The position numbers and the translations under genes are program-made. Below the pieces are notes generated by a model. It was not told where the DNA came from, did not search any database, and saw only the letters and a list, made by a program, of their open reading frames with translations. From CAWEQO01 sp963811225 (lineage in GTDB: Bacteria > Chloroflexota > Anaerolineae > Anaerolineales > Anaerolineaceae), in contig CAWEQO010000001.1 of assembly GCA_963811225.1 (NCBI GenBank), forward strand, positions 1-64,000: a stretch of 64,000 nt of DNA, given 5' to 3'. How positions within the stretch are numbered: position 1 is the first letter of the stretch; each line of letters starts with the position of its first letter. Positions 48,653 through 59,772 of the stretch are shown here, in pieces.

Positions 48653-48721
48653 GCATATAAGGGGTAACGCAAAAATTCGCCGGTTTCGAACCGGCGAATT
48701 TTTGCGTTACCCCTTATATGC
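48653..48721. terminator. Perfect 33-bp hairpin shared by convergent genes
   Basis: Arms 48653-48685 and 48689-48721 around TCG. The left arm begins right after the HD-GYP stop. The right arm contains the last codons and TAA stop of the UbiA gene on the other strand. Confidence 0.85.
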
Positions 48722-49579
48722 CCACCCAATCCCCAAAGCCACAAACCAAATCATCATGATCAGCGAGCTGAGGAAGGGGCCGGGGCGCTTCCAGAAATGC
48801 CAGGCGACGAACACCCCAAAAGGCAGCGTCACCAGGGTCGCCAGGATAACCTGCGGGGGAAAGACTTGCCCGGCCAGGGCGAACACGAACGCATACGCTG
48901 CGAGGATGGTCACGGCATGCAGTGCGCGTGTGCGCTCGCCCAGCGCCACCACCAGAGAGCGCTTGCCGACCGAGGCATCTGCCAGGCGATCCGCCCAGTG
49001 CACCCCAAGCAGGTTGGCAAACACGATCAAGAAAGCTGGGATCAGGCGCACGAGCGTTAAGGGTGTGACCTCCGTCTGGGCGGCATAAGCGATCAGCGGC
49101 ATTAAAAATCCGCCAAGCGCCGCATTGTCCAGCTCCCCGGCGCTGGTGCGCTCCAGCGCCAACGGCGGCATCGAGTAAAACCAGCCGCCGAGCAGCGCCA
49201 GTACGGTAATGGCCAGCGCCTGCGGATCAAAGACGCCCACCATCACAAACCAGACCGCCAATCCCAGCGCCAAACTGCCGCAAACTAACGCCGCCCGCAG
49301 CGCCCAGATGGGCGGCAGTTCGCCCGAGGGCAGCACCCCGCTGCCGCCTGAGAAATAGGTGCGCCGGGTGACCGCATCGGTGTCTACGTCGGCGTACTCG
49401 TTGGCGTAGTGCGCCATCAGCGTTCCGAGCGACATGACGAGCAAGCCCAGCCCGGCCCGCAGCCAGCTGACCTGGCCCAGGTCGTAATAAGCCATCGACA
49501 GTCCCAGGCCATAGGCCGCCACCCCAGACAGCAGCACCAGGAAGCGGCCCATCTTGAGCAGAGCCAGCAGGCGTATCAC
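48707..49579 (-). CDS. UbiA-family prenyltransferase
   Basis: 290 residues, eight to nine helices. The first Asp-rich motif is NEYADVDTDAVTRRTYFSGG, the second DRLADASVGKRSLVVALG, in the place of the usual NDxxDxxxD motifs. It resembles MenA-type quinone prenyltransferases more than UbiA itself. The start is GTG at 49579, one base after the SDR stop, so translation is coupled. Its last residues (WAYKG) are encoded inside the shared hairpin. Confidence 0.88.
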   Translation of the reverse strand: MIRLLALLKMGRFLVLLSGVAAYGLGLSMAYYDLGQVSWLRAGLGLLVMSLGTLMAHYANEYADVDTDAVTRRTYFSGGSGVLPSGELPPIWALRAALVCGSLALGLAVWFVMVGVFDPQALAITVLALLGGWFYSMPPLALERTSAGELDNAALGGFLMPLIAYAAQTEVTPLTLVRLIPAFLIVFANLLGVHWADRLADASVGKRSLVVALGERTRALHAVTILAAYAFVFALAGQVFPPQVILATLVTLPFGVFVAWHFWKRPGPFLSSLIMMIWFVALGIGWAYKG

Positions 49580-49580
49580 C

Positions 49581-50861
49581 TTATACCGCCTGTTCGAGCG
49601 CCTGCAGCAGGTTGCGGATGACCTCTTTGCGTTCGGCCGCTACCCGGGCGGCTTCTTCCAGGGCGGCCTGGTCTTTGGTCATGCGCGCCATTTGTGCGGC
49701 CGCCTCCACGTAGTAGACACTCAGCTTCTCCAGTGGAGCGCGCACAGCCTGCAGGCGCTGCTGCAGCGCCCGCCGCCCGGACGGAGAAGCAGCCGCATCG
49801 CTCGCCAGGGCCGCCAGCTGCCCGGCAATCTGCTGCCACTCCTGGATGCTCTTGCCGGTTTTGCTGCGGATGCCCTGGCGCACCAGCGGGCGGACGATGA
49901 TGGGGAATCGCTCCGTCTCCGCCACAGTGTCGGCGATTGTCTTTTCCAGCTTGCGGCTCCACTCGACCGCATCGAGGCGCTGCCCAAAGGGCTGCGGTTC
50001 TTGCGGCTGCCCAGTCGGCTCCGCTTGCGGCGGCGCAGACACCTGCAAGTAACCGGCCCGCTCCAGCACCTCGTAGGCGTCCACCAGGTCGCCGTGGTAT
50101 TCCTCCGCCAGCTGCGCCGCCAGATACGCCGTGGCCCCGGCCGCATCCTCCACCGGCATCAAGCCCGCGTAGGCCGGATGGATGGAGAGGGTGAGGAACT
50201 GTTCGACGGTCAGGCCCATGCGCGGCGCCAGACCGATCGCAGCCGCCCGGATGCCGGGGGAATCGACCATGCCCGGGCCGAAAGCGATCACTCGCACGCC
50301 CTGCTCACCAACTTCGCCCGCCAGCGACTGGCTGAACCCCACCAGTCCCTGCTTAGTGGCCACATAGGCCGCCATGTACGGAAGCGCTTCAGCCGAGACC
50401 AGGTTGATCACCGTGCCGCCGCCCCGGGTGATCATCCCCGGCACAAAAGCCCTGCAGGTGAGGAAAGCGCCACGCAGGTTGACCGCCAGGGTGCGGTCCC
50501 AGTCATCGAGCCGCATGTCGAGCAGGGGCGTGACCGGCTCCAAAGCGGCGTTGTTGATCAATAAATCGGCCGGGCCGAAGGCGTCCAGGGTGCGCTGTGC
50601 CAGCGCCTGCACGTCTGCCTCTTTGGATACGTCCGTGTGCACATAAAGCGCGCGACCGCCCTCAGCGCAAATCGCCTGCTCCGTCTCTGCGCCCTGATCG
50701 CTCAGTTCGGCAATCACCACCCGTGCGCCCAACTGCGCCAGCGCCCGGGCCGACTCGCGCCCGATGCCGCGGCCCGCGCCGGTCACCACCGCCACCCGAC
50801 CATCCAGCATTCCAGGGACCAGTCTGAGCCGTTCGAGTACCCGTGCCAATCGATCTGTCAT
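49581..50861 (-). CDS. Short-chain dehydrogenase with C-terminal helical extension
   Basis: 426 residues. Residues 1-265 are a classical SDR: TGAGRGIG, NNAA, Ser in NLVSAEA and YVATK. The remaining 160 residues are Gln/Ala/Arg-rich helices with no family I recognise. ATG at 50861 has GAGGTAATCAC upstream; the frame is open 125 codons further but runs through the divergent promoter region and is not real coding. It leads the operon with the UbiA-like gene, perhaps acting on a prenylated quinone or lipid. Confidence 0.85.
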   Translation of the reverse strand: MTDRLARVLERLRLVPGMLDGRVAVVTGAGRGIGRESARALAQLGARVVIAELSDQGAETEQAICAEGGRALYVHTDVSKEADVQALAQRTLDAFGPADLLINNAALEPVTPLLDMRLDDWDRTLAVNLRGAFLTCRAFVPGMITRGGGTVINLVSAEALPYMAAYVATKQGLVGFSQSLAGEVGEQGVRVIAFGPGMVDSPGIRAAAIGLAPRMGLTVEQFLTLSIHPAYAGLMPVEDAAGATAYLAAQLAEEYHGDLVDAYEVLERAGYLQVSAPPQAEPTGQPQEPQPFGQRLDAVEWSRKLEKTIADTVAETERFPIIVRPLVRQGIRSKTGKSIQEWQQIAGQLAALASDAAASPSGRRALQQRLQAVRAPLEKLSVYYVEAAAQMARMTKDQAALEEAARVAAERKEVIRNLLQALEQAV

Positions 50862-50981
50862 GTGATTACCTCGAATCAGGAAGTTTTCCTTATTGTACTT
50901 GTGAAAAGCGATAGTTAGGCAATTGGTCAATGAGAGACGAAGCCGCAATCCCTCATCGCCCACTTGCCGGATGACCTCCCA

Positions 50982-51049
50982 TAGGGATTTTCCTACCATC
51001 CCCTTCGGGAAATTCCCGCATGACGCCCGCATGATGAATGTGCCATAGT
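50982..51049 (+). promoter_or_regulatory. TAGGGA-box promoter of the F420-dependent oxidoreductase
   Basis: TAGGGATTTTCCTACC (50982-50997), GGGAAATTCCC (51007-51017), TGACGC (51021-51026), 17-base spacer, CATAGT (51044-51049). The ATG is 43 bases downstream. Confidence 0.65.
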
Positions 51050-51092
51050 TAGAGAGAATTGATTGTCTTAACTTAAGGAAGGAAGGATTCTT

Positions 51093-52073
51093 ATGGCTGA
51101 AATTGGATATGCTCTCTCTAGTGAAGAGCACTCCCCCAACGATCTTGTCAAAAACGCTCGCCGCGCCGAGGATATCGGCTTCACCTTTGCCATGATCTCG
51201 GATCATTATCATCCCTGGCTGGATTCGCAGGGACATTCACCCTTCGTCTGGTCGACGATTGGCGGTATCGCCGCCACCACCAAGACCCTGCGCCTTGGCA
51301 CCGGCGTGACCGCGCCCATCATGCGCATCCACCCGGCAATCATCGCCCAGGCCGCCGCCACTTCTGAGGTGATGATGGAAGGCCGCTTCTTCTTGGGCGT
51401 CGGCACAGGGGAGAACCTCAACGAGCACATCCTCGGCGATCCCTGGCCTGAAACCCAGATCCGCATCCAAATGTTGGACGAGGCCATCGAGATTCTGCGG
51501 GAGCTGTGGAGCGGCGAGGAGGTCAGCTTCTACGGCGACTTCTTCATCGTCGACCGGGCGAAACTCTACAGCCTGCCCGAGAAGCCCGTGCCGATCTTCT
51601 ACGCTGCCGCCGGCGACACCTCCGCCGAGCACGGAGGTGGGATCGCGGATGGCTTCATCAGCACCGCGCCCAAGAACTCGCTGATCGAGGCTTTCGACAA
51701 GGGCGGCGGGACTGGCAAGCCCAAGCTCGGCAAGGTGACCGTGTGCTACGCCGAGACCGAGGAGAAGGCGCTCGATACGGTCTTCAAAATTTGGCGTCAG
51801 TCCGGACTGCCAGAGCCGCTCAGCGCCGACCTGCCCACGGTGGACCATTTCGAAGCGGCATCCAAGTTGGTCACCAAGGAGGACATCCGCAAGCACTGGA
51901 TCCTCGGCCCCGACCCGCAGCCCTTCATCGAGAAGATGCAGAAATTCTACGATGCCGGCTTCGACCAGGTCTACCTGCACCAGATCGGCCCGGACCAGGA
52001 CGGCTTCCTGCGCTTCGCCGAGCGAGAGATCCTGCCGCATTTTCAGGGCGAACCCCACCGCATGCCGCGCTAG
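51093..52073 (+). CDS. F420-dependent LLM-class oxidoreductase (TIGR03557-like)
   Basis: 326 residues. Start MAEIGYALSSEEHSPNDLVK is typical of the TIGR03557 group. Other motifs: FTFAMISDHYHPWLDSQGHS, GTGVTAPIMRIHPAIIAQAA, GRFFLGVGTGENLNEH and LYSLPEKPVPIFYAAAG. These are TIM-barrel luciferase-like enzymes that use F420H2. AAGGAAGGAAGG precedes the ATG. Carries the TAGGGA promoter, so it likely belongs to the stress group. Confidence 0.9.
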   Translation: MAEIGYALSSEEHSPNDLVKNARRAEDIGFTFAMISDHYHPWLDSQGHSPFVWSTIGGIAATTKTLRLGTGVTAPIMRIHPAIIAQAAATSEVMMEGRFFLGVGTGENLNEHILGDPWPETQIRIQMLDEAIEILRELWSGEEVSFYGDFFIVDRAKLYSLPEKPVPIFYAAAGDTSAEHGGGIADGFISTAPKNSLIEAFDKGGGTGKPKLGKVTVCYAETEEKALDTVFKIWRQSGLPEPLSADLPTVDHFEAASKLVTKEDIRKHWILGPDPQPFIEKMQKFYDAGFDQVYLHQIGPDQDGFLRFAEREILPHFQGEPHRMPR

Positions 52074-52089
52074 TTTTAAACTGCAAAGA

Positions 52090-52147
52090 CGCAAGGACAA
52101 GAAAAAGGATAAGAAGGCTCCTTCTTATCCTTTTTCTTGTCCTTGCG
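52090..52147. terminator. Long hairpin between convergent genes
   Basis: Perfect 27-bp stem (52090-52116 with 52121-52147), loop GCTC. Arm CGCAAGGACAAGAAAAAGGA is all purine after the first bases. It lies between the LLM oxidoreductase and the GNAT gene. Confidence 0.8.
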
Positions 52148-52155
52148 TTTCTGCT

Positions 52156-53103
52156 TTACCAAGACTTCTCCCACACGTAGCAGGCATGCGCTTCACTGAA
52201 ACCCAGCGAATCATACAGGGCGTTGGCCGGGCCCATGCTCAGCCCGGTTTCCACCGTCGCTTCGCCCGCCCCCAGAGCCTTCAGGCGGTGCAGACCCTCC
52301 AGCATCAGGCTCTGCGCCAAGCCTTTCTTACGGTGCTCGGGGTGTGTGCAGACCGGCTCGTACAGGCCGCGTCGGTTCTCCTCATCGTAGATCACGCCCA
52401 CAAACGCCGCGAAGCTGCCATCGGGAGCCTCGGCCACCAGGTGCAGGTCCTCACGGTACGAGGGCGCACGTTGGGCGAACACCTGGAACTCGAGCGCATT
52501 GTGGAAATTGCGGTTAAAGGCCGCGTTGAGCAGGTCGGCAATCCGTTGGCAGTCGGACAGGTCGCCGGCGTGAACGCAGCGCAGCCTGTAACCGGGAGCC
52601 AGCTGAACTTCAGGCAGCGGGCGCTCGCCTATATGCATCCAGCGCGAGACGCTGCCGTCGTCCTGCTTCTGGTAACCGCGCCGGGCCATCGTTCGCTGTC
52701 GGGGTGCGTCATACGCATACACCTCGGTCAACAGCTTGCGAGATCCGTCCGACCGGACCTCGGCCAGGTTTTCCTCGGCCCAGGCGATCATCTCCTCTTC
52801 CAGGTCGCAGTAGTCGGGGTGCAGCTGCAGGTAGAACAGCCCGGGACCGTCCGCGTTGGCCGCTCCCACGAGCCTGCCTTCCGCCGTTTCCCACAAGTGG
52901 ATCGTAGGCCGAAATTTGGCAATCGCCTCGTTGGGGTCGGCATGATGGAAAAGCGAGCCGTCCCAGCGACGAATCTCCCAGTTCCAACCGCGCCCAACGA
53001 TTGGGTACGTCTCAATCGATAGGCGGCGAATGCGCCAGAAATCGTGGATATCCTGGAATGGGCGGGAAGAGACGCCCATGACGACAGGGGAAGAACTCTG
53101 CAT
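52156..53103 (-). CDS. GNAT family protein with two acetyltransferase-like domains
   Basis: 315 residues. The C-terminal GNAT domain (about 160-315) has the acetyl-CoA loop VCTHPEHRKKGLAQSLMLEG and ends GPANALYDSLGFSEAHACYV. The N-terminal half has a degenerate GNAT fold (VGAANADGPGLFYLQLHPDY). ATG at 53103 follows GGAGGTGTTC; an ATG four codons upstream lacks one. Substrate unknown. Confidence 0.87.
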   Translation of the reverse strand: MQSSSPVVMGVSSRPFQDIHDFWRIRRLSIETYPIVGRGWNWEIRRWDGSLFHHADPNEAIAKFRPTIHLWETAEGRLVGAANADGPGLFYLQLHPDYCDLEEEMIAWAEENLAEVRSDGSRKLLTEVYAYDAPRQRTMARRGYQKQDDGSVSRWMHIGERPLPEVQLAPGYRLRCVHAGDLSDCQRIADLLNAAFNRNFHNALEFQVFAQRAPSYREDLHLVAEAPDGSFAAFVGVIYDEENRRGLYEPVCTHPEHRKKGLAQSLMLEGLHRLKALGAGEATVETGLSMGPANALYDSLGFSEAHACYVWEKSW

Positions 53104-53428
53104 GAACACCTCCAAAAAAATGGATAGGACAAATTGCCTGATTTTATTCTATTATCTTTCAATTTCAAAAAGGCCGCAAGAAGCATGGGAAGATCAACGA
53201 CAGCAGCAGGTACACTTTGCGCGGCAGCCCCGGCCTGGGTGGCATGTATCCATTCCCGGAACGCTCAATCAAACCCTGGTCCAGAAAGCTTCTCAGCGCC
53301 AGTCGAATGTACGTGCCAGATTCATTGAGAGATGTGTAAGGAATTTACTCTGGTGTCGCTGTTTCCGCCCATAATAATCATTCCCTGATATATCAACTGT
53401 TGATCTATCCAGCGGAATGAGAATTAAG
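53104..53428. other. Intergenic region between GNAT and AlkZ-like genes; no gene seen
   Basis: Contains the start region of the GNAT gene, A/T-rich near 53130-53165, and no coding frame with a ribosome site. No clear hairpin at the end of the AlkZ-like gene, unlike most other gene ends here. Confidence 0.4.
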
Positions 53429-54528
53429 CTATTTGCCAATCACCAAATCTGCCTCTTGCCCTAAAAACTGCCCGATATCCAGCGCCTCCGCCTCGACCGC
53501 TTCCAACACCCTCGATGGCAGCGGCTCGAACGGTTCGACAATCACCTCCAGGCGGCGCTTGCTGCGTTTGAGCTTCCACACCCCCTTCGCTTGTCCATCC
53601 ACCAGCACGGCTGCGTCGATGACGCCGCCGCCCGGATAGATTCGCTGGGCTGCTTCTGGCGCAATGATCAGGTTACGGTCCGCATAACCGAGCAGGAAAG
53701 TGTCCCAACGCGGCAGAAGGCGCACAAAGGGACCGTCCTCCGGTGCATCCGGCCGCCGGGGCCTCACCATTCGCAGTTCCTGCCCCAGCGCCTCGACCTG
53801 CTCGGTCTGTCCTTCGATGCCTGCGAACGCCTGACGCGCCTCCCGGATGCGCACGCCCGCCCACCTGGCGAAGTCCTCCGGCCCGGCCGGGCCGTACCCC
53901 TCCAGGTAGCGCAGCGCCAGTCGCTCCAGTCCGGTCTGCCTGGCTACCGGCTCCAGCTCACCTGACAGTTCGATAAACAGGCAAAAGGTGTCCTGCTTGC
54001 CGCGCTTGGGCCCATAGCAAAGCCGTCCCTCATACGCCCCTCGCACCATCAGGTGATAAACCGCCTGACCTTCATACGGCAGTTCGTTCTCCGCCAGCAT
54101 CCTGCGAACCTCGGCGCGGGTCTGCGGGCCGCGCTGTTCGATTGCATCCTGCACCAACTGCAGCCCGGCCGTAACCTTGTCCTCCGTCCAGCCCAGCTGC
54201 CGTATGCGGCGCCTGCTCTTCTCAATCAGGTCCGGCCCGAGCAGCGGCGTCAGCCAGCGGGCATCCTCGGCGGTGACCAGGTGCAGGGTGCCGCGCATCG
54301 CCCAGGTCCAAACGATGGCGCGCTCCTCCTGGCGAGCGCGCTCCACCTGCGCGCGCGCGTGAAGCCTTGCCCGCGCGCCCGCGCAGACAGCAGCCCGGCG
54401 GGCAGGTCCTGGGCCTGAACACCCACCAACTGCCGCACAGTCTCCGCCGGAGATGCGGCAAACGGCGGCAGCAGCCCGTTCGACTGCAAGCGCAAGAGGC
54501 GCAGCTGTTGGTCGTCCAGTTTCATCAT
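53429..54528 (-). CDS. AlkZ-like winged-helix DNA-binding protein (HTH_42; frameshifted)
   Basis: Two frames join into one protein of about 366 residues. ATG near 54528 starts MMKLDDQQLRLLRLQSNGLL and continues ETVRQLVGVQAQDLPAGLLS. Near 54355 a CG run (ACGCGCGCGCGCAG on the minus strand) is two bases too long. In the other frame AQVERARQEERAIVWTWAMR GTLHLV follows, the hallmark of the AlkZ/YcaQ family, then ENELPYEGQAVYHLMVRGAY and RDVF-like WDTFLLGYADRNLII. These proteins include DNA glycosylases for crosslink repair; function here is inferred. Confidence 0.82.
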
Positions 54529-54558
54529 GCAGGTTCCTTTCCGCTGCTAGACCTACCC

Positions 54559-55989
<1,431 letters not shown>

Positions 55990-56070
55990 GGTTTTCGCTC
56001 CGGTTTCGAAATTTTCTTATAGAATTATAGGGCGTCTTCACTCACTTTGTTTGCTTTTTAGGAGAACTTC

Positions 56071-56718
56071 ATGAAATCAGCGTTATTCGTCTGGGGCGGA
56101 TGGGAAGGCCACGAGCCCAAGCAAACCACAGACATCTTCGCCCCACTGCTGGAACAAGCCGGTTACACCGTCGACATCCGCGACAGCCTGGATGCCTACC
56201 TGGATGCAGGCAAGCTGAGCGCCTACAACCTGATCGTCCAGACCTGGACGATGAGCGAGATCAGCAAAGAACAGCTGCAGGGCTTGCAGTCTGCGGTCGA
56301 GAGCGGCGTCGGCTTTGCCGGCTGGCACGGCGGAGCGGCTGACTCGTTCCGCGCCAGCACCGACTATCAATTCATGGTCGGCGGGCAGTGGGTGGCCCAC
56401 CCGGGCGGCGTGATCGATTACCGCGTCAACATCACGGACCACGCCGACCCCATCACCGCCGGGCTGGAAGATTTCGACCTGCACTCCGAGCAGTATTACA
56501 TGCACGTCGATCCGTCCAATCAGGTGCTTGCGACCACGACCTTCAACGGCGAGCGCTGCGCCTGGATCGATGGGGTGGTGATGCCGGTGGTGTGGAAGCG
56601 GCGCTGGGGGCAGGGCAAGATCTTTTATGCCTCGTTCGGCCATGTAGCCGCCGATTTCGATGTTCCGCAGGCGCGCGAGATCGTACGGCGCGGGCTGCTC
56701 TGGTCCTCGAAAGGCTAG
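56071..56718 (+). CDS. ThuA domain protein
   Basis: 215 residues, glutamine-amidotransferase-like fold. Starts MKSALFVWGGWEGHEPKQTT; the mid-part GVGFAGWHGGAADSFRASTD and WVAHPGGVIDYRVNI are the ThuA signature, with HSEQYYMHVDP and WKRRWGQGKIFYASFGH near the end. TAGGAG is upstream. It is followed by a Gfo/Idh/MocA dehydrogenase after 8 bases, a common partner in sugar utilisation. Confidence 0.9.
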   Translation: MKSALFVWGGWEGHEPKQTTDIFAPLLEQAGYTVDIRDSLDAYLDAGKLSAYNLIVQTWTMSEISKEQLQGLQSAVESGVGFAGWHGGAADSFRASTDYQFMVGGQWVAHPGGVIDYRVNITDHADPITAGLEDFDLHSEQYYMHVDPSNQVLATTTFNGERCAWIDGVVMPVVWKRRWGQGKIFYASFGHVAADFDVPQAREIVRRGLLWSSKG

Positions 56719-56726
56719 CGGCGCAC

Positions 56727-57830
56727 ATGGAAACCACAAAAGTCGGTGTGATCGGCTGCGGCAATATCAGCGGCATCTATCTGAAAATGGCCGGCGCCTT
56801 CCCGATCCTGGAGATCAAAGCGGTGGCCGACCTGATCCCAGAGCGTTCGCAAGGTCGCGCGGCCGAATTCGGCGTCCCGAACGTCTGTACGGACGAAGAG
56901 CTGCTGGCCGATCCGGAGATTTCCATCGTAATCAACCTGACCACGCCCGACGCCCACGCTGAAGTGGCCTTCATGGCCCTGGAAGCGGGCAAGTCGGTCT
57001 ACAACGAGAAGCCGCTGGCCATCCGCCGCGAGGACGCCCGGCGGATGCTGTCCATGGCGGCCGAGCGCGGCTTGCGGGTGGGTGGAGCCCCGGACACTTT
57101 CCTGGGAGCCGGGCAGCAGACCTGCCGCAGGCTGATCGACCAGGGCGCCATCGGCACGCCGGTTGCCGCCACGGCCTTCATGCTCTGCCACGGTCATGAG
57201 TCCTGGCACCCCGACCCCGAGTTCTACTATCAGGTCGGCGGCGGCCCGCTGTTCGACATGGGCCCCTACTACCTGACCGCCCTGGTCAACCTGCTCGGAC
57301 CCATCCGCCGGGTTAGCGGCTCAACCCGCATCTCCTTCCCTGAGCGCACCATCACCAGCCAACCCAAGAGCGGCGAGCAGATCGTGGTCGAGACGCCTAC
57401 CCACCTGGCGGCGGTGCTCGACTTTGCCTCTGGAGCCATCGGCACCCTGGTCACCAGCTTCGACGTGTGGGCCGCCGAGGTGCCGCGCATCGAGATCTAC
57501 GGCAGCCTGGGTACACTGAGCGTACCCGACCCCAACACCTTCGATGGACCCGTGCGGTTGTGGCGCGCGGACGAGCGCGAGTGGCATGACGTGCCGCTGG
57601 TCACCGGTTACCCGCAGAATACCCGCAGCCTGGGCGTGGCCGACCTGGCCCACGCCATCCGCGCCGAGCGTCCGGCGCGCGCCTCCGGCGAATTGGCATT
57701 CCACGTGCTCGATGCCATGCACGCCGTGCAGGAATCCTCCGAGCAAGGTCGCCACATCCAGCTCTCCTCCGGTGTCGAGCGCCCCGCACCGCTGCGCCTG
57801 GATTTACCTTACGGCGTGCTGGACGATTAG
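56727..57830 (+). CDS. Gfo/Idh/MocA family oxidoreductase
   Basis: 367 residues. VGVIGCGNISGIYLKM is the NAD(P) loop; YNEKPLAIRREDARRML is the EKP motif; GGGPLFDMGPYYLTALVNLL is the catalytic-region helix. ATG at 56727 (METTKVG) is chosen because homology begins there; the longer open frame overlaps ThuA in another frame. The ribosome site is weak, which suggests coupling to ThuA. Confidence 0.9.
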   Translation: METTKVGVIGCGNISGIYLKMAGAFPILEIKAVADLIPERSQGRAAEFGVPNVCTDEELLADPEISIVINLTTPDAHAEVAFMALEAGKSVYNEKPLAIRREDARRMLSMAAERGLRVGGAPDTFLGAGQQTCRRLIDQGAIGTPVAATAFMLCHGHESWHPDPEFYYQVGGGPLFDMGPYYLTALVNLLGPIRRVSGSTRISFPERTITSQPKSGEQIVVETPTHLAAVLDFASGAIGTLVTSFDVWAAEVPRIEIYGSLGTLSVPDPNTFDGPVRLWRADEREWHDVPLVTGYPQNTRSLGVADLAHAIRAERPARASGELAFHVLDAMHAVQESSEQGRHIQLSSGVERPAPLRLDLPYGVLDD

Positions 57831-57843
57831 CTTTAAAAGAGAA

Positions 57844-57887
57844 GAGAACAGGGAGCAGCCGAATCTCATGGACTGCTCCCTGTTCTC
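57844..57887. terminator. Hairpin between convergent genes
   Basis: GAGAACAGGGAGCAG (57844-57858) pairs with 57873-57887, loop of 14. Same AGAGAACAG word as other hairpins in the window. Confidence 0.75.
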
Positions 57888-57915
57888 CGTTTTCTACTCG
57901 GTACTTATTCCCCTA

Positions 57916-59607
57916 TCATTTCTTGTACTTCTTTTTCTTGTTCGAATGGAAAACTTTGCGGCCCTTGCCCTTGTAGCCGCCTTTGGTTGGGCCGTGTGAG
58001 ATCTCATCCTTTGGCGTGGCAACCCGGATGCGGGCATCCTGGCTGCGGATGGACGTGCCATCCATGCGCTGGAGCACCTGGTCCAGGTAGCGCTTGGGCA
58101 CATCCACGAAGCTGAAGCGGTCGTAGATGTCGATTGCGCCGATGGTGTTGCCGGGGATGTCGGCTTCGTTGGCGATGGCCCCGACGATGTCCGCCGGGCG
58201 CACACCACTGCTTCTCCCGGCATCGATGAACAGCCGCACCATGCCGCTCTCGGCGGTCGAGGTCTCCTCGGGCAGCGGCTGCATGACAACCTCTAGCGGG
58301 CGGTCGCCGCGCGCCAGGCGGGCTGCCCCGGCTGCAATCTCGGCGATGTCGTGGCCGCTTTCCTCGGCCAGCTCCTGCACCAGGCTCAGATACATGTCCA
58401 GTTCATCCGCCTCGACAGCGCCCAGGATGCGCTCCTTAAACAGCCCAACCCGGTGAGCGACCACGTCGGCACGCGTCGGCATCTTGAACGGCTCAATCGG
58501 CTGCTTGGTGAATCGCTCGATATCCCTCAGCAGGCGTTTCTGGCGCGGGGTCACGAACAGCAGCGCCCTTCCGGGACGCCCTGCTCGACCGGTGCGCCCA
58601 ATGCGATGCACATAAGCCTCGGTGTCGTAAGGGATATCGTAGTTGACCACCAGTTCGATGCGATCCACATCCCAGCCGCGCGCCGCCACGTCGGTGGCCA
58701 CCACCAGCTCCAAATCGCCGTTGCGAAGCCGCCGCACCACGCTCTCACGCTGCGCCTGGTTCATATCGCCGTGCATCGCCTCGGCCGCGAAGCCGCGCGC
58801 TTGCAGCTTTTCGGTCAGGTTAGCGGCCCCTAGTTTCGTTTGAGAGAAGATCAGGGCGGCCTCGCCCGGTTCCAATTCCGTCTCCAGCACCTGCGCGAGA
58901 GTGTCGACCTTCTGGCTCTCCGTGACGATCACGTAGCGCTGGTCGATGTTCGGCAGTGTCAGAGTCTTATGCTCGATCTCGACCGTGGCAGGGTTGTGTT
59001 GGTAGCGGTCGGCAATGCGCCGGATCTCCTTCGGCAGGGTGGCGGAGAACAAAGCGATCTGTAAGTTCCCCGGTGCCTGTCCCAGGATCCACTCCACGTC
59101 CTCGATGAAGCCCATTCGCAGCATCTCATCCGCCTCATCCAACACCACAGTCTTCAGGGCGTCGAACTTCAGCGTGCCCCGGCGCAAGTGATCCATGATG
59201 CGTCCGGGCGTTCCCACCACGATCTGCACGCCGCTGTTCAGGCGCGCAATCTGGCGGTTGATATACTGGCCGCCGTAGACCGGCAGGACGCGCACGGGCC
59301 CCATGTGCTTGCTGTAGGTATGGAAGGCCTCGGCCACCTGGATGCCCAGTTCGCGCGTGGGCGTCAGCACCAGCGCCTGGACCTCCTTCAGGTCTGGGTC
59401 GATCCTCTGAAGGATGGGCAAGGCAAATGCCGCCGTCTTGCCCGTACCGGTCTGAGCCTGCCCGACCACGTCGCGCCCTTCCAGCATCAGCGGGATCGTC
59501 CGCAGCTGGATGGGCGTCGGCGTCTCATAGCCCACCTCTTCCACCACTTGCAGGATCGGTGCGCTCAAATCGAATTGTTCGAAAGTATCAGTTGTTTGAT
59601 CCATCAT
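57916..59607 (-). CDS. DEAD-box RNA helicase (CsdA/DeaD-like)
   Basis: 563 residues. Motifs: Q motif YETPTPIQ, I AQTGTGKT, Ia PTREL, Ib TPGR, II DEAD, III SAT, then TDVAARGWD and HRIGRTGRAG. C-terminal region about 470-545 is a DbpA-type RNA-binding fold (VRLFIDAGRSSGVRPADIVG), ending in a Lys-rich tail (KKKKYKK). Unwinds RNA, often in cold adaptation and ribosome assembly. ATG at 59607 or 59604. Confidence 0.95.
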   Translation of the reverse strand: MMDQTTDTFEQFDLSAPILQVVEEVGYETPTPIQLRTIPLMLEGRDVVGQAQTGTGKTAAFALPILQRIDPDLKEVQALVLTPTRELGIQVAEAFHTYSKHMGPVRVLPVYGGQYINRQIARLNSGVQIVVGTPGRIMDHLRRGTLKFDALKTVVLDEADEMLRMGFIEDVEWILGQAPGNLQIALFSATLPKEIRRIADRYQHNPATVEIEHKTLTLPNIDQRYVIVTESQKVDTLAQVLETELEPGEAALIFSQTKLGAANLTEKLQARGFAAEAMHGDMNQAQRESVVRRLRNGDLELVVATDVAARGWDVDRIELVVNYDIPYDTEAYVHRIGRTGRAGRPGRALLFVTPRQKRLLRDIERFTKQPIEPFKMPTRADVVAHRVGLFKERILGAVEADELDMYLSLVQELAEESGHDIAEIAAGAARLARGDRPLEVVMQPLPEETSTAESGMVRLFIDAGRSSGVRPADIVGAIANEADIPGNTIGAIDIYDRFSFVDVPKRYLDQVLQRMDGTSIRSQDARIRVATPKDEISHGPTKGGYKGKGRKVFHSNKKKKYKK

Positions 59608-59772
59608 TTCTACTTCTTTGACCTTTTTAAATTTCTTATATGCATATTATTATAAGGGATGAAAAGAGTGTTTAGAACAAAGAACAGCGAAGAGATGGGC
59701 TGCGCTTCCAAAGTGCATTCCGCCTGATGCCATCGTTTTTCATGGTCTTTGCAAAGCGCCCCTTAAGGACCG

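Noticed and set aside
50862..51236. N-terminal extension of the SDR protein
   Set aside because: It crosses the divergent promoter of the F420 oxidoreductase; the ribosome site and homology place the start at 50861.
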